Positions 42,490 to 50,711 of a stretch of DNA of 64,000 bases are shown here, piece by piece (position 1 is the stretch's first letter; the number at the start of each line of letters is the position of its first letter). This stretch comes from Clostridiales bacterium. Its GTDB lineage: Bacteria; Bacillota; Clostridia; Oscillospirales; Oscillospiraceae. The notes below the pieces were generated by a model. That model did not search any database, was not told the DNA's origin, and worked only from the letters and a program-made list of their open reading frames with translations. The position numbers were made by a program, and so were the translations under genes. Where the stretch lies: the NCBI GenBank assembly GCA_004551945.1, contig SFPN01000003.1:1-64000 (forward strand), read 5' to 3'.

Positions 42490-44306
42490 GCTGCTTTCCT
42501 CCCTCCCTTAAAGCCCGCGTGGCCGTAGTGGTCGCAGCGCAGGCAGCGGCTGCACTCCTGGGCCATCTCCTGCTCAGACATGCAGTTTTCCAGCAGTTCA
42601 AAGTCGTTTTTCCGCCAGCTGGCCTCCCGCTCGGTGAGGTCGATGCGCCCCGTGGCGTTTTTCAGCCGGAAGGGGGCGGGGGGAATTTCCAGGTTGGCGG
42701 AGATGTCCGTGTGGCAGCCCAGATACTCGTCGATACTGGCGGCGGCCACCTTGCCGGCCTCGATGGCCAGAATCACCGTGGCAGGGCCGGAGACGCAGTC
42801 GCCCCCGGAGAAGACCCCCTCCATGCCGGGGATGCTGCCGTCGTCAGAGGCCACAATGTTCCCCCACTTGGTGGGGACCCCCTCGGCAGCGAAGGGCTTG
42901 GAGTCCACGGTCTGGCCCACGGCCATGAGGATCACGTCGCAGGGGATACGCTCCTGGGGCTGGTCGGCGTCCCGGGGGGCGGGACGGCCTCCCTTTACCT
43001 CGCCGATCACCTGGGGCTGGACCACCAGGCCGGTGACCTGGCCCTCCGCGCCGGTCTCCACCCGGACGGGAGCTTTCAGGGGCAGAATCTCGCAGCCCTC
43101 GGCCATGGCCCCCTCCACCTCCTCGGGCAGGGCGGTCATGTCAGAAATCCGGCGGCGGTAGACGCATTTCACCGATTCTGCCCCCAGGCGGACAGCGGTG
43201 CGGGTGGCGTCCATGGCCACGTTGCCGCCGCCTACCACCACCACGTGCTTGCCGGTGAAGTCCGGACGGTCCTCCCGCAGGGCCAGCAGCTTGATGGCGG
43301 AGAGCACCCCCGGCGCGTCTTCCCCGGGAATGCCCAAGGGCTTGTGGAGGGCTGCGCCGATGGCCACATAGACGCTGTCATAGTCCCGGCGCAGCTCCTT
43401 CAAAGTTATGTCTCTCCCCACGGCGCAGTTGGTGCGCACCTCCACGCCGGTGGAGAGAATGCAGTTGATGTCCCGGTCCAGGTAGGAGGCGGGCAGCCGG
43501 TAGCTGGGGATGCCATACCGGAGCATACCCCCCAGCTTGGCTTTGGCCTCAAACACCGTGGCCTTGTGGCCCATGAGGGACAGAAAGTAGGCGGCGGTAA
43601 GCCCCGAGGGGCCGCCCCCTACGATGGCGATGGTTTTCCCGGAGGAGGGGGCGCAGGAAGGGGCGGGGACTTCCCCGGCGTGGTCCACGGCGAACCGCTT
43701 CACCCCCCGGATGTTCAGGGGGGCGTCCACAATGGACCGGCGGCAGTGGGTCTCGCAGGGGTGCTCGCACACCAGACCGCACACGGAGGGGAAGGGGTTG
43801 TCCTTCCGGATGAGGCGGATGGCGTCGGCGTAGCGTTCCTCTCCCACCAGGGAGATATAACCGGGTACGTCCACGTGGGCGGGACACAGCTCCACGCAGG
43901 GTACGCTCTTGAAGTTGGCGGTGCAGCTGCCCTGGTCCACATGGGCCAGGTAGTCGTCGTGAAAGGCCACATAGCCGTCCAGAACCATCTGGGCGGCTTC
44001 AAAGCCGATGGCGCAGTCGGCGCTGTCCACGATGGCCTGGGCGGACCGGAGGATGGTGTCCAGATCCTCGGGGCTGCCCTGGCCGTCCAGCAGCTGGTTC
44101 AGCAGAGCCGACAGCCGGTCCAGGCCGATGCGGCAGGGCACGCACTTGCCGCAGCTCTGGGCCAGGCACAGCTTTAAAAAGGCGCTGGTCAGCTCCACGG
44201 GACAGTTTCCACAGGGGGCGGCGGAGATGCGCCGCTCCAGGTCCGCGTACAGGTCGTCAACGGTCCGCTGGGCATTTTCCCAGGGCGTAATGCTTAATCT
44301 ACTCAA
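42483..44306 (-). CDS. NuoF/GltD-like Fe-S flavoprotein partner of hydrogenase, copy 2
   Basis: 607 residues with the same domain order as copy 1 and about 90 percent identity by eye. It is shorter by two residues near ALREDRPDFTG. All Fe-S cysteines and both Rossmann glycine motifs are intact. The start TTG 44306 follows GAAGGGAG. An ATG just upstream is followed by a stop after four codons and is not the start. It has a separate promoter at 44399-44426, so the two operons can be regulated differently. Confidence 0.9.
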   Translation of the reverse strand: MSRLSITPWENAQRTVDDLYADLERRISAAPCGNCPVELTSAFLKLCLAQSCGKCVPCRIGLDRLSALLNQLLDGQGSPEDLDTILRSAQAIVDSADCAIGFEAAQMVLDGYVAFHDDYLAHVDQGSCTANFKSVPCVELCPAHVDVPGYISLVGEERYADAIRLIRKDNPFPSVCGLVCEHPCETHCRRSIVDAPLNIRGVKRFAVDHAGEVPAPSCAPSSGKTIAIVGGGPSGLTAAYFLSLMGHKATVFEAKAKLGGMLRYGIPSYRLPASYLDRDINCILSTGVEVRTNCAVGRDITLKELRRDYDSVYVAIGAALHKPLGIPGEDAPGVLSAIKLLALREDRPDFTGKHVVVVGGGNVAMDATRTAVRLGAESVKCVYRRRISDMTALPEEVEGAMAEGCEILPLKAPVRVETGAEGQVTGLVVQPQVIGEVKGGRPAPRDADQPQERIPCDVILMAVGQTVDSKPFAAEGVPTKWGNIVASDDGSIPGMEGVFSGGDCVSGPATVILAIEAGKVAAASIDEYLGCHTDISANLEIPPAPFRLKNATGRIDLTEREASWRKNDFELLENCMSEQEMAQECSRCLRCDHYGHAGFKGGRKAAW

Positions 44307-44965
44307 ACTCCATCGTCTCCCTTCTGGATACAGTTGGCAGGGGGTCAAACCAGGGGTCCCGGAGAGGGGTTCCGGTGACCTGAATATAGCCTACTATCAG
44401 TATACTCCCGGGAGATGAGATGACAACAATTCCATCAATTGTTTCGGGACAGGTACTTAAATCTGTGTCTTAATATAAAAAATGAGCACAGATTGTTGCA
44501 AATAAAATGATCAACTTTTTTCCAATGAAATGATTTCAATAAAAATCTTTTGATTGGAACGTCAGGATGAGGGGGATCGGATCGAAACCGAAGATTTTTG
44601 TATGATGACGGGGAAATCATGCTGAATCACAGGGTTTAAAAGAAAAAATATAAAAAATGAAAAGAAAAAATAGCGAATAGAAACAAAAAGAAAAACTGGA
44701 GGAAGAGGCATATTGGTCCCGGATTCCCGCCAGCTACCGGGAAATGATGAGAAAAGAGACGCAGGACATGCGGAAGTATTGAAAAATAAGTAAGAATTGG
44801 AAAGAAAGCGGTAGGGGGAGGGGAGGGACTACCCGAAAATAAGTAAAAATACTGGAAGCTGGTAACAAAGTTAGCCCCAAGAGATCATTGTCCCCGGCAG
44901 GCGGCCGCCGTATGATGAGAGCAGGAAAAAGCCTGTTTACCTCCGGAGAAGGCGGAAATGGGGGA
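44307..44965. other. Long AT-rich non-coding gap
   Basis: About 660 bases with no recognised gene. The part from about 44440 to 44800 is far richer in A and T than its surroundings. It contains an ACAATT-N5-AATTGT inverted repeat at 44425-44441 and two similar stretches, AATAAGTAAGAATTGGAA near 44785 and AATAAGTAAAAATACTGGA near 44837. A G-rich run (GGTAGGGGGAGGGGAGGGA) lies near 44811-44829. It may hold regulatory sites, a small RNA or transferred DNA. Confidence 0.4.
44399..44426 (-). promoter_or_regulatory. Promoter of hydrogenase operon 2
   Basis: Minus strand TTGTCA (44426-44421), 16-bp spacer, TATACT (44404-44399). An inverted repeat (ACAATT-N5-AATTGT) overlaps the upstream edge of the -35. 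Confidence 0.65.
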
Positions 44966-44994
44966 TTGACCAATTTCCCCCTTGGTCGTATAAT
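44966..44994 (+). promoter_or_regulatory. Promoter of metY
   Basis: TTGACC (44966-44971), 17-bp spacer, TATAAT (44989-44994). The leader is only about 33 nt, with no riboswitch. Confidence 0.8.
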
Positions 44995-45033
44995 TTTTGC
45001 ATTATGAATAAAAATCAAGGAGGCCAGCAGGCT

Positions 45034-46317
45034 ATGAGCACTTACAAGAACGGGACCAACTGTCTCCACGCGGGCTATGTGCCCGAGAGCGGCGAACCCA
45101 GAAACATTCCCATCATTCAGAGCACCACCTTCCGGTACGGCACCAGCGAGGCCATGGGCGCCCTGTTTGACCTGGAGGCCGAGGGCTATTTCTACACCCG
45201 GCTCCAGAACCCCACCTCTGACCGGGTGGCAGCCAAGATCTGCGCCCTGGAGGGGGGCGCCGCCGCCATGCTGACCTCCTCCGGCCAGGCGGCCAACTTC
45301 TTTGCCATCTTTAATATCTGTTCTGCCGGGGACCATGTGGTGGCCTCTGCGGCCATCTACGGGGGCACCTTCAACCTCTTCTCCGTGACCATGAGGCGCA
45401 TGGGCATTCAGTTCACCTTCGTGGACCCCAACTGCTCGGAGGAGGAGCTGAACGCAGCCTTCCAGCCCAACACCAAGGCGATGTTCGGGGAGACCATTGC
45501 CAACCCCGCCCTCACGGTGCTGGACATTGAGAAGTTTGCCCGGGCCGCCCACGCCCACGGGGTGCCCCTGATTGTGGACAACACCTTCCCCACCCCCATC
45601 AACTGCCGACCCTTCCAGTGGGGCGCGGATATCGTCACCCACTCCACCACCAAGTACATGGACGGCCACGCCAACCAGGTGGGCGGCGCCATTGTGGACA
45701 GCGGCAGCTTCGACTGGACCAAGTATCCCGACAAGTACCCCGGCCTGTGCACCCCCGACGACAGCTACCACGGGGTGACCTACACCGAGCGGTTCGGCCT
45801 GGGCGGCGCCTTCATCACCAAGGCCACCGTCCAGCTCATGCGGGACTTCGGCAGCACCCCCGCCCCCATGAACGCCTACTTCCTGAACGTGGGCCTGGAG
45901 ACCCTCCACCTGCGCATGCCCCAGCACTGCGCCAACGCCCTGGCGGTGGCAAAGTTCCTGAAGGGCCACGACAAGGTGGCCTGGGTCACCTGCCCCAGCC
46001 TGGAGGGGGACAAGAACTACGATCTGGCCAAAAAGTATATGCCCAATGGCACCTGCGGCGTGGTCACCTTCGGCGTGAAGGGCGGCCGCAAGGCAGCAGA
46101 GACCTTCATGGCCGGCCTGAAGCTGGCCTCCATCGCCACCCATGTGGCCGATGCGAAAACCTGTGTGCTCCACCCCGCCTCCTCTACCCACCGGCAGATG
46201 TCCGACGCGGAGTTGGAGGCCGCCGGCGTGTCCCCCGACCTGGTCCGCCTGTCTGTGGGCATTGAGGACCCGGCGGATATTATCGCTGACCTGACCCAGG
46301 CCCTGGAGAACGTGTAA
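45034..46317 (+). CDS. metY: O-acetylhomoserine sulfhydrylase (Cys/Met metabolism PLP enzyme)
   Basis: It makes homocysteine from O-acetylhomoserine and sulfide with PLP. The 427-residue protein has YTRLQNPTSD near 60, SSGQAANF near 86, the PLP Asp in VDNTF near 184 and the Schiff-base Lys in HSTTKYMDGH near 206. The length fits the MetY branch rather than MetB/MetC. AAGGAGG precedes ATG 45034. A DMT transporter follows 59 bases downstream. Confidence 0.93.
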   Translation: MSTYKNGTNCLHAGYVPESGEPRNIPIIQSTTFRYGTSEAMGALFDLEAEGYFYTRLQNPTSDRVAAKICALEGGAAAMLTSSGQAANFFAIFNICSAGDHVVASAAIYGGTFNLFSVTMRRMGIQFTFVDPNCSEEELNAAFQPNTKAMFGETIANPALTVLDIEKFARAAHAHGVPLIVDNTFPTPINCRPFQWGADIVTHSTTKYMDGHANQVGGAIVDSGSFDWTKYPDKYPGLCTPDDSYHGVTYTERFGLGGAFITKATVQLMRDFGSTPAPMNAYFLNVGLETLHLRMPQHCANALAVAKFLKGHDKVAWVTCPSLEGDKNYDLAKKYMPNGTCGVVTFGVKGGRKAAETFMAGLKLASIATHVADAKTCVLHPASSTHRQMSDAELEAAGVSPDLVRLSVGIEDPADIIADLTQALENV

Positions 46318-46376
46318 TCTGCCCGCAGGGAAGAGAAGGCAGCCCATTCTGATCCAAGAAAAGGAGGCAGCTCCCC

Positions 46377-47237
46377 ATGAGTTCCAAGAAAGGTCTGGCC
46401 TGCATCTTCGCTGCCGCGGTGCTGTTCAGCATCGGCGGCCTGTGCGTGAAGATGATCCCCTGGAATTCTTTGTCCATCAATTCCTTTCGGAGCATCATCT
46501 CCGTGGGGATGCTTCTGGTGTTTGCCAAGGTCACCCGCCACAAGCTGAAGCTCACCCCTGGGGTCTTCGGGGGGGCCTGCGCCATGTGCGCCACCACCAC
46601 CCTGTACACCATGGCCAACAAGCTCACCACCGCAGCCAACACCATTCTGCTCCAGTTTACCGCGCCAGTGTTCGTGATCCTCTTTCTGTGGCTGGTTTTT
46701 AGGGAAAAGCCCAAAAAGCTGGATGTGATTACCTGTGTGGTGGTCTTTGGCGGCATCGCCTGCTTCTTCCTGGATAGCCTGGGCACCGGGTATCTGGCGG
46801 GGGACTTGGTGGCGGTGCTCTCCGGGGTGGGCTACGCCTGGGTTTTCCTGCTGAACAAGATTCCCGGGGGCGACCCCCTCTTCTCCACCATCCTGGGACA
46901 AGCCATGGGGGCGGTCATAGGCCTGCCCTTCCTGGTCCAGGAGACCCAGTTCGGGGGCGCGGCTCTGCCCGCTGCCATCGCCCTGGGGGTGTTTCAGCTG
47001 GGCCTGGCCTACATCTTCTTCACCACCGGGATCAAGTATGCGCCCCCGGTTTCCGCTTCCCTGATGACAGGCATCGAGCCCATCCTGAACCCGGTGCTGG
47101 TGGCCCTGGTGCTGGGGGAGATGATTTCTCCCCTGTCCCTGCTGGGGGGCGCCATCGTCTTTGTGACCATCATGGTTTATAATGTAATTGGAGCCAGGGC
47201 AGAGCAAAAGGATACATGCCAAGGAGAGCCAGTATGA
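46377..47237 (+). CDS. EamA-family (DMT) transporter, 286 aa
   Basis: Ten predicted membrane helices in two EamA repeats (about residues 5-135 and 150-280). The AAKKGG-like spacing AAAGGAGGC precedes the ATG. The substrate is unknown; family members often export amino acids or other metabolites. Placement after metY suggests, but does not prove, a sulfur-compound or amino acid substrate. The stop overlaps the pseudouridine synthase start as ATGA. Confidence 0.88.
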   Translation: MSSKKGLACIFAAAVLFSIGGLCVKMIPWNSLSINSFRSIISVGMLLVFAKVTRHKLKLTPGVFGGACAMCATTTLYTMANKLTTAANTILLQFTAPVFVILFLWLVFREKPKKLDVITCVVVFGGIACFFLDSLGTGYLAGDLVAVLSGVGYAWVFLLNKIPGGDPLFSTILGQAMGAVIGLPFLVQETQFGGAALPAAIALGVFQLGLAYIFFTTGIKYAPPVSASLMTGIEPILNPVLVALVLGEMISPLSLLGGAIVFVTIMVYNVIGARAEQKDTCQGEPV

Positions 47238-47878
47238 TTGATCTCATTTATCAGGACCAGGCCATTGTGGTCTGCGTCAAACCCTTCCGGGTTCTCTCCA
47301 CCGACGAGCCGGGGGGAATGCCCGACCTGATTCGGGAGGCCATCGGCCAGCCCCAGGCCAAGGTCCGGGCGGTCCACCGGCTGGACCAGGTGGTGGGCGG
47401 GCTGATGGTCTACGGCCTGACCGGCCCCGCCGCCTCGGAGCTTTCCCGGCAGATCCGGGAGGACCAGTTTTTAAAGGAGTACCAGGCGGTGGTCCACTGG
47501 CGGCCCCAGTATGACGAGGGGACCTTCGTTGACCTCTTAGGCCGCAGCGAAAAGACCCGCAAGACCTATGTGGCCAAGTACCCTGGCAAGGGCATCCAGC
47601 AGGCGGTGCTCCACTACAAGCTCCTGGACAACAAGCAGGGCTTTTCCCTGGTGGAAATCCGCCTGGAGACCGGCCGGACCCACCAGATCCGGGCCCAGTT
47701 TTCCTCCCGGGGAATGCCCCTGGCAGGGGACCGGAAGTACAGCAAGTACCCGGACCCCCAGGACTGGCAGATCGCCCTGTGGTCCAGCCACCTGCACTTT
47801 ACCCACCCGGAGACGGGGGAGGAGATGGATTTCCGCCTCCCGCCCCCGGACACGGAGCCGTGGACTTTGTTCCGGTAA
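47234..47878 (+). CDS. RluA/RluD-family RNA pseudouridine synthase, 214 aa
   Basis: It isomerises uridine to pseudouridine in rRNA or tRNA. VHRLDQVVGGLMVYG near residue 46 holds the catalytic Asp; TGRTHQIRAQFSSRGMPLAGDRKY near 144 is the conserved second motif. No S4 domain is present, so it is the short form. The start at 47234 overlaps the transporter stop, and AGGAGAG lies upstream. The target position is not predictable. Confidence 0.92.
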   Translation: MIDLIYQDQAIVVCVKPFRVLSTDEPGGMPDLIREAIGQPQAKVRAVHRLDQVVGGLMVYGLTGPAASELSRQIREDQFLKEYQAVVHWRPQYDEGTFVDLLGRSEKTRKTYVAKYPGKGIQQAVLHYKLLDNKQGFSLVEIRLETGRTHQIRAQFSSRGMPLAGDRKYSKYPDPQDWQIALWSSHLHFTHPETGEEMDFRLPPPDTEPWTLFR

Positions 47879-47881
47879 ACG

Positions 47882-47938
47882 AACGCACCCCCGTCAGGAA
47901 TGACGAGTGCAGTCAGGAATGACGAGGGTGCGTTTTTC
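47882..47938 (+). terminator. Terminator with an internal 15-bp direct repeat
   Basis: AACGCACCC...GGGTGCGTT with TTTTT. The long loop contains GTCAGGAATGACGAG twice. Confidence 0.75.
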
Positions 47939-48080
47939 TATCCCTGAGAAAAGAAATTTTTTCCAGGTTTGATATCCCGCCTGCCGGTGCATACTACCAT
48001 ACGGAGACCGGAAGGGGCGAAGCCTCGGCCGGGCTTCGAAAATCCATTGGATCTGAAAAGGATCCCGGGAGGTTTCCTGT

Positions 48081-48305
48081 ATGAAGGTGATCGACAGAAT
48101 TGCCCTGGCTCTGATAATCATCGGGGGGCTGAATTGGGGCAGCATCGGGATTTTCGGCCTGGATATGGTGGCGGCCCTGTTCGGAGGCTCCGCCAGCTTT
48201 CTGAGCCGCCTGGTGTATATTCTGGTGTGCCTGTCGGCCATCTGGTGCATCACGCTGTTTTTCCGGGATGACCCGGCCCACGAACCCACCAGAGGCAATG
48301 CCTGA
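48081..48305 (+). CDS. DUF378 small membrane protein, 74 aa
   Basis: Two membrane helices with the family pattern MKVIDRIALALIIIGGLNWGSIGIFGLDMVA and LVYILVCLSAIW. The function of DUF378 is not established. GGGAGG precedes the ATG. A single-gene unit closed by a strong terminator. Confidence 0.88.
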   Translation: MKVIDRIALALIIIGGLNWGSIGIFGLDMVAALFGGSASFLSRLVYILVCLSAIWCITLFFRDDPAHEPTRGNA

Positions 48306-48311
48306 CGGCGC

Positions 48312-48351
48312 AAAAAACATCCCCTGCCCAAGCCGGGCAGGGGATGTTTTT
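48312..48351. terminator. Bidirectional terminator
   Basis: AAACATCCCCTGCCC/GGGCAGGGGATGTTT with A/T runs on both sides, between DUF378 and the convergent acetyltransferase gene. Confidence 0.88.
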
Positions 48352-48364
48352 ATGTACATAGAGG

Positions 48365-48988
48365 TTACGGCTGCTTTTTCCGCAGCTCTGCCAGGTCCAG
48401 CCGCTGGCGGGGACGGTCTCCAGGGCGGATCTCCCGAAGCACCCGGGCGGGGACCCCGGCTACGATGGTGTTGGGGGGAACGTCCCGGGTGACCACGGAC
48501 CCGGCGGCCACGATGGCTCCGTCGCCGATGTAGACCCCGGGCACCACGGTGACGCTGGAGCCGATCCACACGTTCTTCCCGGTGACGATGGGGGCGGGGT
48601 AGGTGGTCCGGCGCTTTTCCGGGTCAAAGTCGTGGTTCATGGTGGTGAGGACCACGTTGTTTCCCAAAAAGGTGCCGTCTCCCAGGGTGATGCCCCCCTG
48701 GTCCTGGAAGTGGCAGCCGGTGTTGATAAAGACGCCCTTTCCCACCACGATGTTCTTGCCGCAGTTGGTGTAGAAAGGGGGAAAGAGCCGGAAGCCCTTG
48801 GGCACGGGCTTGCCAATGATCTGGGAGAAGATCTCGCAGACCTCCTCCTGGGTGTGGTAGGTGGCGTTAAGCTGGCAGGTCAGACGCATGGTCTCCTCGG
48901 TGATCTCCCGCATAAAGAGATGCAGGTCGCCTTCACCGATGACAGGCTCACCACTGTTCATTCGATCCAGATATTCTTGCAGTTCCAT
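48365..48988 (-). CDS. Sugar O-acetyltransferase (left-handed beta-helix, Maa/LacA type), 207 aa
   Basis: The N-terminal Maa domain (residues 1-55) is followed by hexapeptide repeats (ITLGDGTFLGNNV, VIGDGAIVAAGSVVTRD pattern) and the catalytic His in MNHDFD near 117. It transfers acetyl groups from acetyl-CoA to maltose- or galactoside-like sugars; the true substrate is unknown. AAGGAGGTG precedes ATG 48988. It is preceded by cdd on the same strand, 60 bases away. Confidence 0.92.
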   Translation of the reverse strand: MELQEYLDRMNSGEPVIGEGDLHLFMREITEETMRLTCQLNATYHTQEEVCEIFSQIIGKPVPKGFRLFPPFYTNCGKNIVVGKGVFINTGCHFQDQGGITLGDGTFLGNNVVLTTMNHDFDPEKRRTTYPAPIVTGKNVWIGSSVTVVPGVYIGDGAIVAAGSVVTRDVPPNTIVAGVPARVLREIRPGDRPRQRLDLAELRKKQP

Positions 48989-49048
48989 CGAGACACCTCC
49001 TTGGCGCTGCATGGGAAGGTGGAGCACTCAGCGTTGACTCGGGGGGAG

Positions 49049-49441
49049 TTATCCCATGGCCTCCGGCCCGAAGCCGCAGGGGAGCAGCTGGCGCAGGGTG
49101 TATTTGACGAATTGGTGGTCCTTGTTGGCCACCAGCACCTCCAGGTCGGGGGCGAATTCATAGAGCATCTGCCGGCAGGAGCCGCAGGGCCAGCAATAGT
49201 CTGTGCTGTTGCCCACCACTGCCAGGCGGCGGAAGGACCGGCACCCCTCGCTCACCGCCTTGACCAGGGCGGTGCGCTCAGCGCAGATGCAGGAGCCGAA
49301 GGCGGAGTTTTCCACGTTGCAGCCGGTGTAGACTGCCCCGTCCGCCCCTTCCAGGGCGGCCCCCACGGGGAAGCGGGAGTAGGGGACGTAGGCCTTCTCC
49401 AGCATGGTGAACGCTTTCTCCACCAGTTCTTGATCGGTCAT
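49049..49441 (-). CDS. cdd: Cytidine deaminase
   Basis: It converts (deoxy)cytidine to uridine in pyrimidine salvage. The 130-residue protein has FPVGAALE near residue 24, the zinc/catalytic NVENSAFGSCICAERTAL near 43 (Cys and Glu) and PCGSCRQML near 85 (two zinc Cys). GGAGGAGAC precedes the ATG. It lies 15 bases after the rhomboid-like gene and may share its transcript. Confidence 0.95.
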   Translation of the reverse strand: MTDQELVEKAFTMLEKAYVPYSRFPVGAALEGADGAVYTGCNVENSAFGSCICAERTALVKAVSEGCRSFRRLAVVGNSTDYCWPCGSCRQMLYEFAPDLEVLVANKDHQFVKYTLRQLLPCGFGPEAMG

Positions 49442-49456
49442 GGGAGGTCTCCTCCT

Positions 49457-50332
49457 TTACTGAATGTGGATGTGGCTGTTGATATGGTCGGCGCAGTAGC
49501 AGTAGTAGCCGTTGCACCGGGAGCAGTACCGGAACTCCATCTGGGGGTCGGACACGTCGGTCTTGCCGCAGACGGCGCACCGGTGAAGATAGGCTTCCTT
49601 GGTTTTGGTTTTGGAGTCGTGAAAGTTTACCACCTTGGGCCCCCCGTAGGAGGACCGCCGCTGGGTCTGGGCCTTCCACTGGGCCTTTCGCTTGATGCCG
49701 GAGAAGAGATTCCCGATATCCGAAGCGAAGAAGAGCAGGTAGTTGAGCACAGCCACGATGGGCACCAGGGCCATCAGGAAGTATCCGGCCATGAGATACC
49801 GGATCACCGAGATGGCGAAGAACACCCCGTCAATCCAGGCCAGCCACTTGGCCTTCACCGGGATGATGAAGAAGAGCAGGAATTGCAGGTCGGGGTACAG
49901 GGTGGCAAAGGCGAAGAACATGGACATATTTACATAGTACATGGACGCGCCGCCCACCAGGAAGCCCACCAGAATGTTCAGGATGACCCCGAAGAAATAG
50001 AAAATGGTGAACTTGTTGGATCCCCACTCCCGCTCCAGCGCGGTGCCGATGAAATAATAGAAGTAGAGGTTAATGGCAAAGACAAACAGATTGCTGCTGC
50101 CGTAGGGGACGAAAACAAAGGTGACCAGCCGCCAGATCTGGCCGGAGAGGATGGCGGACGGGCTGAAGCCCAGCAGGCTGGACGCCAGCCCGCCGCTGCC
50201 CAGACTAAACATGTCCAGCAGGTAAACCAAAACATTGCCGATGACAATATACTTCATGAGCCCGGGAATACTCAGGCGGGGGTGTTTGTAGCAGAAACGA
50301 TCCAGCCACTGTTGCATGGCACGCAAAGACAT
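49457..50332 (-). CDS. Rhomboid-like membrane protein with C-terminal zinc-ribbon-like segment, 291 aa
   Basis: Six to seven membrane helices with the rhomboid layout (WRLVTFVFVP, ALEREWGSNKF). The usual GxSG serine site reads VNMSMFF, and no His is seen in the later helix where the catalytic one belongs, so proteolysis is doubtful. The cytoplasmic C-terminus has paired cysteines (CAVCG and CSRCNGYYCYC) suggesting a zinc ribbon. Start choice: AAGGAGG stands only two bases from ATG 50332. TTG at 50326 or ATG 50317 are alternatives. Confidence 0.75.
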   Translation of the reverse strand: MSLRAMQQWLDRFCYKHPRLSIPGLMKYIVIGNVLVYLLDMFSLGSGGLASSLLGFSPSAILSGQIWRLVTFVFVPYGSSNLFVFAINLYFYYFIGTALEREWGSNKFTIFYFFGVILNILVGFLVGGASMYYVNMSMFFAFATLYPDLQFLLFFIIPVKAKWLAWIDGVFFAISVIRYLMAGYFLMALVPIVAVLNYLLFFASDIGNLFSGIKRKAQWKAQTQRRSSYGGPKVVNFHDSKTKTKEAYLHRCAVCGKTDVSDPQMEFRYCSRCNGYYCYCADHINSHIHIQ

Positions 50333-50465
50333 AACCTCCTTAAAAGTACAAATGCAGACACACAAGAAAGCTTCTTTATTTTACCCGCTTTGGGGCGGGA
50401 AGTCTACACTAAACTGTGAACAATTCCAATTCTTTCAATTCTTGTGAGGAAAGCTGAAATTCCTC

Positions 50466-50494
50466 TTGCCTTTTTGGAGAAAAGGGCGTATAAT
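50466..50494 (+). promoter_or_regulatory. Promoter of the SAM riboswitch / ahcY transcript
   Basis: TTGCCT (50466-50471), 17-bp spacer, TATAAT (50489-50494). Confidence 0.75.
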
Positions 50495-50530
50495 CTGCCG
50501 TAATGATTTTTCGGCATCCGCAACTAAATA

Positions 50531-50635
50531 GGAGCGCGTTATCAAGAGTGGGCGAGAGAGTTAGCTCCATGACCCCACACCAACCTGCCCCCGGGGAAAG
50601 GTGGTTCCGCTAACAGCGATAAGGGAGCGCCGCAG
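50531..50635 (+). promoter_or_regulatory. SAM riboswitch (S-box, SAM-I type)
   Basis: It shows TTATCAAGAG (P1 and kink-turn), P2 closing GTGGG/CCCAC, ATGACC, ACCAACC, then AAAGGTGGTTCC (P3), a short P4 (CGCTAACAGCG) and GATAAG closing P1. P4 is shorter than usual. A terminator follows. SAM should switch off the operon downstream. Confidence 0.85.
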
Positions 50636-50645
50636 TCCTGCGTGC

Positions 50646-50673
50646 AAGGTTCCCTTCGGGAGCCTTTTTTTGT
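50646..50673 (+). terminator. S-box expression-platform terminator
   Basis: AAGGTTCCC TTC GGGAGCCTT followed by a T-run, between the aptamer and ahcY. Confidence 0.88.
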
Positions 50674-50711
50674 TGCGTGTGTCCAAGTCTACAGGAAAAA
50701 AGGAAACGATT

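Noticed and set aside
45034..47237. The DMT transporter as a dedicated methionine exporter
   Set aside because: Only its position after metY suggests this; the family is too broad to assign a substrate.
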